DNA from: Excoecaria cochinchinensis
Taxonomy: Eukaryota > Streptophyta > Magnoliopsida > Malpighiales > Euphorbiaceae
DNA length: 64,000 nt
Assembly: GCA_947683425.1 (NCBI GenBank)
Contig: CANTUQ010000017.1
Span: forward strand, 2,170,001 to 2,234,000
Direction of reading: 5' to 3'
The position numbers and the translations under genes were made by a program. Below are positions 56,111 to 64,000 of the stretch, piece by piece (positions within the stretch are counted from its first letter, which is position 1; every line of letters begins with the position of its first letter). Below the pieces are notes generated by a model, which saw only the letters and a list, made by a program, of their open reading frames with translations, ran no database searches and was not told the DNA's origin.

Positions 56111-56470
56111 AACTATCTAAAAGGGATATTTTTGCTCATGATTCATTATCTATGATCATGAGATGATTAGAGTTAACATGTTGATGTTTTTTAGAAGAAC
56201 AATAACATGTGGATGCTTTTTAGAAAAACAATTACATTGGAGATCTATCATGAGAAACTTCACATTGATACTCATACTATATTAGTGAATTATCTCATCA
56301 TATCAGTAGTGCAAGTATCCTTTGACTTGAGATCACTAAGGTATCTCAGGTAGCTAGTACTATACTTTTATCCCATTACTTTTACTCCTTGGAGTGGGTA
56401 TACACACCCCAAAGATGGACCGACATATACATGTTCAGTGCGAGCCAATAATTTACGATGCATAATTCTT
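56111..56470 (+). repeat. Second copy of the copia-type internal repeat
   Basis: 56155-56350 aligns with 49795-49975. The copy continues into GAGTGGGTATACACACCCC (56394), which the 49-kb copy lacks. No coding sequence is visible. Confidence 0.5.
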
Positions 56471-58736
56471 CTTCCCAATGGAGCCGCTACTGTGAGATGG
56501 TCGATCTCAAACAAAGTAGAGTCGCCACTCGATACAATTGAGGACCTAACAAAACTACATAAGTGTTTTAACCCTAAATAGGGACTGATTCATTAGTCAT
56601 CTAAGAGCTGGATTCGTTGATGGCACTTAGTAGTTTTTATACCCAATAATCCAAATATGATTTTCAGTACTATACATTAAATCCCAATATACTTTCTAAT
56701 GCAATGCAGTATTCGAAATTTAAATTGCACACAATTATATGCTTAAATAAATAAATACACATATTCACATACTTGAAATAAAAACAAACACTCAAGGAAT
56801 AAAACAAGTCAGTATCGTCATTTATGACATAATGACTTAAAGTAGTGAAAATATAAATTAAACATACAATTATGCAAACATTCCAATTACCATTCAATTA
56901 TTCTATTTTCAACCCTATGTTAAGTTAAATTAAATTACATGCAAAAATTACCAAATTACATGTTATATATCTTACAAATTAATCATAAAAACATGCAATA
57001 AAATATGAATTGTAGGATTATAATTAACCGTAAAAATTGCCATAAAACCTATATCTCTACATCTTAATAAATTGCAATTATCACTTAATCAAAATTATTA
57101 CTTCAAATACAACATACTCATAAATATTAATTAATCATAATTATATTATATTGTAAAAGATGTTTAAAATAGAAAAATTAAACATGTGAAAATCAATTAA
57201 TTGCATGAATTAAAAGAAAAAGATGAAGATAAAAGTTGATAAAATTAAATAAAAAATAGTAAAACAATTTTAGATCGGCTTGAATATTTACCTTCAATAA
57301 TTAGTCATTTGTTTTGAAGTTTTTGACTTTAAGATCCCTTCCAATAGCTTCCAATCCAACATAATGCTCAATAATTCCTCCGATTTTTTCTTCTAATTTG
57401 ATCAAAACCTCAACTTATTTTCTTCGATTTTGGGTCTTCAGTTCAAGATCATAACCTAATGATCTTGACTCCCTTTCTCTACTATAATTTGTTTTTTTTA
57501 TCATTTCTCTATTATTATTTCTTCATGAATTCTCTTTAAATATTTCTCTAAATTTTTAGAATTTTGTACATAAATTGGGGTGTAAATTATAAAGGTGAAG
57601 AACACCTATTTATAGACAAAATAGGTTGAGTGGAGTACACTCCAAGGCTAAGAAATATGCCCCTTTAGGCCTATTTCTTGTTTTGGGGTGTTCTTCTATA
57701 TTGGAAGGGAATTTGGGAATATTCCCTTATCCCAAACAAGCAATAAAAATTAGATTCTATAAGAGAAAAAGTTCAAAAAAGGAGTAAAAATTCCTTTCCA
57801 AAAGTTTTCTAGGCTGAATAGGTGCTAAAAGACCTGCAACCAACGCCAATGCTAGGAGGTCCAATGGTTGCGTCAGACATCTAGTGCTGGCATCCGTCCT
57901 CCTCAGGTAGGTGCTAGGGAAGAGAGAAAGCCACCAGGTTTCCATGGACCCTCCTATACGTATCTGTAAATTTTTGTTACAAAAAATTCCTTCATTTGCT
58001 CTCATTTCTACCTATTTTCATTCCTTTTTTGGGCATTTTCATCTCATAAAAGGTTCATTTCAGCCATTTTAAGTTCAACTTTTTTAGTTTTCTACCTATT
58101 TTTACAATTTAAGGCTATTTCTACCATTCTTATGAGAAATTACCATTTTAGCCCTTGATTTGGTATAAAATTACCATTTTGCTTCTGGAGGTCTATTTGA
58201 GCATTCTTTTGGTTTCACCATTAGATAACCAAGGTCAAGTTGACAAAATATCTATTGCTAACACCCATCATGATGTTTCATATGGCTCTTCAGACTGAAG
58301 TAATTTGAGTAATCCGATAAGATAAACTTATAGAAAGACTTTTAATTTTTTTTAACTCTTTTTTACTTTTGTACCCCCACCTTATTTATTTATTTATTTA
58401 TAAGCTAGGCCTATAATTTTACAAAAAATAGGCTGGGCCTTTTGGAAAGTTTATAACATAAAAGATCTTACAATGCATAGGCTAGGCACATGGGTTTTAC
58501 AACAATGGTGGAAAAATTCCAAAACAGTTATCCTCATTGTCTTCTTCGAAGTCGATAATATGCTCTGAGTTAACTGGATTACTTGAAGATATTTTACTTT
58601 GTAGTACTTAGCTATTATTGAAAATTATTCATCTTTAGTTTTAGTTACACCTAGTTGGACTTAGGCAAAAGATTTTTAGGCCAAGAACATTATTATGGAG
58701 GGATTTGGCTTCAGAAGTCCTTGAGTTTAGAGCCAA
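56471..58736. other. Unassigned AT-rich DNA, possibly minus-strand LTR debris
   Basis: AGTAGAGTCGCCACTCGATAC at 56516 is the reverse complement of a GTGGCGACTCTACT word like the end of the Tat-type LTR, and TAAATTGGGGTGTAAATTATAAAGG near 57570 looks like a minus-strand promoter region. I cannot delimit an element. No gene is recognised; the minus frame at 57757-58005 has no domain. Confidence 0.3.
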
Positions 58737-61483
58737 TGTAAGGACCCAAAGCACACCTTAGATGGATTAGCATATGCCTATGGGCATAATTAGGATGTGT
58801 TTGTGGCCAAATGCATTATATTGGGTGATTAAATGTGTGAAGGGTATAATCTGTATTTAGTTATAAGCCAAGGGTAAAATGGTAAATGCACCTATGGATT
58901 AAATTGCATGGAACTAAGAATTGAGTAGGTTAATGTATGAAATAGAATAAATGACAAGGTAAATGTATGAAATGATAAAATTTTTTGACCAACTAGAAAA
59001 GTCAAGGAAAGTGCCAATCATATGTTGACACTTAAACTAACCATATGTTGACATTTACATTTGATCTAGGAAAATGAAGATGCATTAGGCATTTTTTCAT
59101 GGCTTATAAAAGCCATGAAGCACACCTAATGAGGGGTTTAGAAACCCATCTTCCTCTTCAAACTCAGCCTCTTTTCCTCACCCAAATCCCATATTAAATG
59201 TCACAAAAAAAAAATGCTCTAAGTGTTCTTAAGTAGGAGATTATTTCTAGTACACTTGTACATTAATTAGGTAAGTGTTTAGAGTTCTTCTTCTTCTTCT
59301 TCTTCTTCTTTAGTAAAGATGGAAAAAGTACGATAATATATGATTAATGGATCATTGGTCATATTAGAAAAAGAACGAGGAGTTGAAGATAAAGGCAAGG
59401 AGAAAGAAGGTGCAAGGAGAACCAAGTGAGGCTAGAAGAAGAAAAGATAAAGGTTTGGGAACTATGTCTGTTTTGTATGCATTAGATGAATGATTTATGT
59501 AATGTTAAGTGTGTATGAATGATATATGTTGATTTGAGCTGATTTGTGATTGATGAGCTTGTAAAAATGGTTGAATTGGGCATATAGGAGTTTTAGGGGA
59601 AACTCTGTCCAAATTCCAACTGACCTTTGGTGATAGTTTTGACCATAAATTGAGTTATATAACTCTAAATTGGATGATTCTAGTTGGAGGTGAAAGGTAA
59701 GATCCATACCTAAATATGTCTAGAAATGGTCAAAGATGATTTTAGCTCTAAATGCCTCAATATTGAGCCCAAAGTTAGGGTATCTGTTCTACCTAGGTAA
59801 TAGGAGTAGATTTTGTTCCCAATACCATTTCTAGAGTTATAGTGGTCCAAATGTTATGAATCAAAATTATAATAAAACTAAACATTTGAGAAAATAACTT
59901 TCATGAAGAGGGTATGGTTAATTATATCCCCATCGCTCCCAGTAATTTTTCAAAATTTGGACACAATTCTATCCTTGGAAGTTGCTCTGGAATATTCTGT
60001 AATGTTAAGGTCATAACTCCAAATGATCTAAAAGTTTACCATTAGATAGATAAGACATAGAGGAACAAAAGTCTACAAGATATTTTGCTAAAAATGTCAT
60101 TTACTAGCTCAAAATCTCGACACAAATTGGAGGTAGCCTCGAACTTAGCACCTGACTTGGCACCCCTGTCACGACTCATGACAGCCCCAATTTTGTCTCC
60201 CTTTGTTCCTTTAGCCTAATTCTTCATTCTAGAACACTCGAATGCATTTCTAAGGAATGTATTAGGCTAAAGAGAATCTACAAAGCACCAAAAGTAAGAT
60301 GGAAACAACTAAGAATGATTACCAATTAGAATCATGAGTGTTTAGGTTATGAATATGAATAATTAATGAGAATATTATGTGAATATTTAGATATGCAATG
60401 TAATTCCTTGTCAAATGAAATCGGACATCGTTTAGGTTAGTATACTTGTTCAATATTGTTATATGCTTAATATTTTATATCGATTATATGTATGTGTATA
60501 TGTTGTGTAGAGTTTCATGGAAATAGTTATGTGTACAAAATACTGTACAAACACATCATGTTTATAAAGAAATGTTATTGGATAATATTGTTCTGAATTA
60601 TCTGATGTGAATTTACACGTATATGATATGACCATGTATAAGTACATGGGCCGTGATATGAGTACGTATGATTGATCGTAACTTTGAAATAGAATCATAG
60701 CTTGCTAGAGTCTTTATAGTGAATAAATAGGCATGCCTAGAAGGGATTTTGCAGCTGCTCTTGTGGACACTACGGTGTCTCTTGCTTAGGAGACCTATGT
60801 CTCCTTTATAATTGGTGTGTTAGCACTCTTGATTTGTCGGTACCTGAAATGACTATCGGTACTTCTTGCACCAGTTATTCACTTTGATAAGAAATAGCAG
60901 GTTATTCTTGATTTGTACAATTTGACCTGTTATGAATATGATAAGTATATGGTATGTTCCTCAATTGTACCATTTGACTTATTCTGAATAAGATAAACAT
61001 ATGACATGATTTATGTTTTAATCTGGATAGGTCAATGTAAATATGCGAATTGTATGCTTTTATAACTCTATTCTTTAAGAATGAATACATGACTATGTTA
61101 ATATATGTATGACCATTTGCGTGAGCATGCATTGACGACTGCTGTGAGTGGTCGTCCATATCATTATAGTTCCCTACTAAGTTATATGCTTAGTATGGGT
61201 GTTTTATCCGTGTGGGTACCATCGATAGGATATACATTAAGGACACTCCGCATCAACAAGGGCCGGCAACAACATAGAAGCGTTTGAATGTAGGTTTTGT
61301 ATTATGTAATAATTGTATAAATGTAACCTTTTTGTTGTATATAAACATATCTTTAACTATAATATGAACAATATGTATATAAATCAATGCTTGTTATGTA
61401 AAGATAATTACGCATTTTATTACAAGAAACATGCATGATGTTAAATAGTGAAAAGAAATTTTATAATTTCGAATATTATTATT

Positions 61484-62580
61484 TTTTTTATAAGCCAAAG
61501 ATAAATTAATAAAAGAAGAATACAAAGGGGGCAAAACTGCCCAGCAAGCTACATAAGACATCAAAAACAATAACCAGCCTTATACCAAATTTGGAACACC
61601 AGCATCACATTCCCAGCCAGAAGCATTGAACGAACTAGATCATGCTGCCTTATAAAAATACCAGAACACCTGCTAGTCTAGATTCTACAATTCTTGAAAG
61701 ATGTCACGACCCGAGCAACTATAGGAAACCCAGTGCAGGCCCTTTACAAAAAAAACTCCAAACCAGAGTACCCCAGTATCATTTCCTCTAGTCCTGTTCC
61801 TCAATAAAAAACAGCCATTCCACGTTTCAGCCTCCCAAGAGCACAATAAAAGTCCACCCTGCTACCCGCTAATTGACTAGAAATGCAAAACAGAGTATTT
61901 CCTCACTGTTTATAGGGAACTTCCCGCACCTGTTATGCTCAATCCATAGGAATCCAGCTACACTCCATTACATCCAAGCAATTAAATCCTGCTCCCTTGA
62001 AACACCCTGTTTTGCCAAAGAATCAGCAACATAATTACAGGATCTCGGTCTCTGAATGAAGGAGGTGGAATATAGCAGAGATAATTTATTCTCAATACTA
62101 TTAAAAATAGTAGCAAGTTTCCAGGGTCTAGCCAGATTAGGCTTAGATAGCCAAGAGACCACAGTGCTAGAATCCAATTCAAACATAACAGCCAAATTAT
62201 TTTTTAAAAGAAAATAAAGAGAAACAGATAGAGCTGTGTCAACAGCTCTTAGTTCAGCTTCATTGGATTCCATAATGCCCAGATTACAGGAGAAAATACA
62301 TATGAAGAGCCCTTCAGAATTTCTCAAGACCCCACTAGCACCAGAAGGGCCCGGCTTCCCGCGAGAAGAACCATCCGTGTTCCATTTTAGAGTCGATAAA
62401 GGCGGTGGGGTCCAGCATGGGGAAGGGCTTACAGATTTATGGGGATAGAGAGTTTTGATACCATCTGCTGCTAGCATGAGTGGCTGATGATTAAGAAAAT
62501 TCAGAGAGTAGTTGGATTTAATCCAGAAATTAACAAGGTTGAAATGAAATTGCTTTGGTGACAGCCTTCGCTTGCCGTTG
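61484..62580 (-). mobile_element. 5'-truncated LINE (L1-type) 3' end, minus strand
   Basis: On the minus strand the sequence ends TTTATCTTTGGCTTATAAAAAAAA, a poly(A)-tailed 3' end typical of plant L1 elements, after about 480 bp of 3' UTR. The coding part ends with an RNase H domain. It is inserted in the solo LTR at 58737-62633, which resumes near 62590. The 5' boundary is estimated from where the reading frame stops; no clear target duplication was found. Confidence 0.75.
61968..62560 (-). CDS. LINE ORF2 C-terminal RNase H domain (partial)
   Basis: The frame from the ATG at 62477 down to 61968 gives 169 residues; the same frame is open upstream to about 62560 (FHFNLVNFWIKSNYS), so the ATG is internal to a truncated ORF2. 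The RNase H domain spans most of it, with the acidic motifs WNTDGSS, SNEAELRAVDTA, FELDSSTVVSW and CNYVADSLAKQG, so all four usual catalytic acids are present. It would remove the RNA strand during target-primed reverse transcription in a full element. RT and endonuclease are missing, so it is a dead fragment despite the clean frame. Confidence 0.82.
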
Positions 62581-62638
62581 TTAGCCTGCTATGCTATAGC
62601 ATAATTTAGAACGTACGAGTAAGGGGTGTTATAGTCAA

Positions 62639-64000
62639 GACCAAATAGCAGGCTTTTTAATATTTGATAGTACATTAAAAGAATTCCACCATCTTACTTT
62701 GAATCGTCATTTGAGAATGGTGAGACATTCCTTCTGCCCAAAGTCCAAGTACTTGACAAAAACCAATATGGTAGAAAGAATTTTAAATAGAAGAAGAGCA
62801 TAGGGGAAATTTATTTTTCTGTTCAAAAGGTTTGTAGATTGTTTTAAAAAGGTTGAAACTTTCATATAAATTTGGGACAAGGACATTTGGGAGTGCACCA
62901 TATAATTTCCACCAATAAAGAAACCAAAGGGTAACTTTAAGAATGTCCATATATAAGTTGAAATGGAACAACCAAGTATGAGTGTTTTTAGCATTTTGGT
63001 AAAAGAAGGCATTATACCATGCCTATTGGTAATCCTAGTTGGTATAAGTTGCAATGGTTTAAGAAGATTTTGAAGTCAAGTGGGAACGTTTTAGGACAGT
63101 GGAGCTCTTACCCCTAATCTTTTGGAGAAAGGATTTTATGGATTTTTAAGTGAAAAATTTAGGTTCTGGTGCCCTTTAGGATTGTTTTTAAATGTTACAG
63201 AGTTCGTTAATTCCAATATTGCCTTATAATAAGCTGTGATTTTGTTAAATCCCAATGTTTAAAAATCCATCCTTTAAGAAAAACAGTTTTAATGGTTATG
63301 TTAGTTGTTAAATCCCAATGTTTAAAAATCCATCCTTTAAGAAAAACAGTTTTAATGGTTATGTTAGGATCTGGATGAAAATAGCCCTCTTCTATAGTCT
63401 AGATATTTTAAAAATCTAGTTTTATAAAATATTGCAAAACTGCTTTAGATTATGATAACATAATTGAGAAATTGTTTTGAGAAAGTGCAATTTTAGAATA
63501 TGTTTCCTTCTGTTTAAGGATTTTAGAAACATTTTGAAAAAGAGTTTTTTTTATAAGAATATTATCCTTTCTCGGTTTTAAACATGATTTTTAAAGCCAT
63601 ACTTGTGTATTCTTCGAAAGTGGTCAAATATTCTTGAACTTGAATCTAAATCTAATTTAATTAGAAGCTTTTTCAAGCATTAAAGCTAGTTTTGATAATT
63701 TAGATAGGGTTTGACCGATTTTTGGATCTGTAGCTTTTTGGTTTTACTTTAATTTTCATATTCTTTGACCAATTTTCAGACCAGGAGTTCATTTGTTGTG
63801 CGAATGAGACAATTTTATTTTCTTCATTTTGGTCCTTTTTTACCACTTTCTCCTTTCTTTTTTAGATTTTCTCAGTATTTTATGTCCTATTTTGAAAGAA
63901 TTCTCTGGTCATAATATATAGAATTGGGTCTTAATCTCCTTTAGTAAATTGACTTCTAAGTAAAAAATACTAAGAATTGCTTTCTATTTGGCAAAAATCT
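62639..64000. other. Unassigned AT-rich DNA with an exact 63-bp tandem duplication
   Basis: No gene recognised; the minus-strand frame at 62707-63054 has no domain I know. Two apparently identical 63-bp units, TTGTTAAATCCCAATG..., lie at 63242-63304 and 63305-63367. Confidence 0.6.

Larger units (their letters stand above)
58737..62633 (+). mobile_element. Large solo LTR containing a LINE insertion
   Basis: It begins TGTAAGGACCC at 58737 and ends AAGGGGTGTTATA at 62633. GCCAA (58732-58736) and GTCAA (62634-62638) would be the target duplication with one change. It shares GACTCRTGACAGCCCCAA (60172) with 22331-24192, AGGCATGCCT (60728) with two other copies, and the GACTGCTGTGAGTGGTCGT...CTAAG...GCTTAGTATGGGTG box (61135-61210). 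A TTC microsatellite lies at 59288-59312. No hairpin array is visible at the position used by the other copies. A LINE 3' end lies at about 61484-62580. Confidence 0.75.

Noticed and set aside
62707..63054. 115-codon minus-strand frame near the window end
   Set aside because: No recognisable domain; it lies in AT-rich DNA next to transposon sequence, so it was not annotated as a gene.

Overview
The window is plant nuclear DNA, most likely from a eudicot. It is AT-rich and packed with LTR retrotransposons. It holds one intact, intron-rich, single-copy-type gene whose introns and protein (a KIN-12 phragmoplast kinesin) are plant-specific. No tRNA, rRNA, CRISPR or bacterial operon structure was seen.

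Layout. (1) 1-32.2 kb is a nest of LTR elements. The innermost complete element is a 13.56 kb Ty3/gypsy Tat/Ogre-like element (199-13755, TSD CTTGG) with two 2.4 kb LTRs, a tRNA-Arg primer site, gag, protease, G-patch-like segment, RT, two RNase H domains and integrase. It sits in the 5' LTR of an older gag-only Ty3/gypsy element (5' LTR 1-198 + 13756-14217, 3' LTR 21429-22330). That element also carries a 4.1 kb minus-strand solo LTR (14227-18322, TSD GTATC) placed exactly in its primer binding site. The gag-only element itself appears to lie inside another large LTR (visible part 22331-24192), which lies inside an integrase gene of a chromodomain-type Ty3/gypsy element (24193-26851). A second copy of that integrase/chromodomain region plus LTR follows at about 27.9-32.2 kb. 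A copia-type solo LTR (24717-26317, TSD GATTA) interrupts the first copy. (2) 32.3-37.9 kb holds a decayed fragment of a SCY1-like pseudokinase gene next to a CACTA-like transposon end, degenerate LTR debris and a candidate TIR element (35182-37122). (3) 38.16-45.46 kb is the KIN-12A/PAKRP1-like kinesin gene: 16 coding exons, all frames joining, 1324 codons plus stop. (4) 45.5-64 kb holds a 1.36 kb fold-back transposon (47225-48585), a copia 3' end, two more large solo LTRs (50049-53801, TSD TATCA; 58737-62633, TSD GCCAA/GTCAA), the second of which contains a minus-strand LINE 3' end with an RNase H domain, and unassigned AT-rich DNA.

How it fits together. Only the kinesin is an evident host gene; everything else is transposon sequence at different stages of decay. 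Four insertions can be ordered because paralogous 'empty' copies of three target sites lie in the same window. The feature I find least explained is that three LTR types (the Tat-type LTR and two diverged members of the large solo-LTR group) each carry a short GC-rich run of back-to-back hairpins in otherwise AT-rich LTR sequence. The hairpins are structurally alike but their sequences are unrelated. A second oddity is a 74-77 bp GT...AG intron-like insert at the same codon in both copies of the chromodomain-type integrase.
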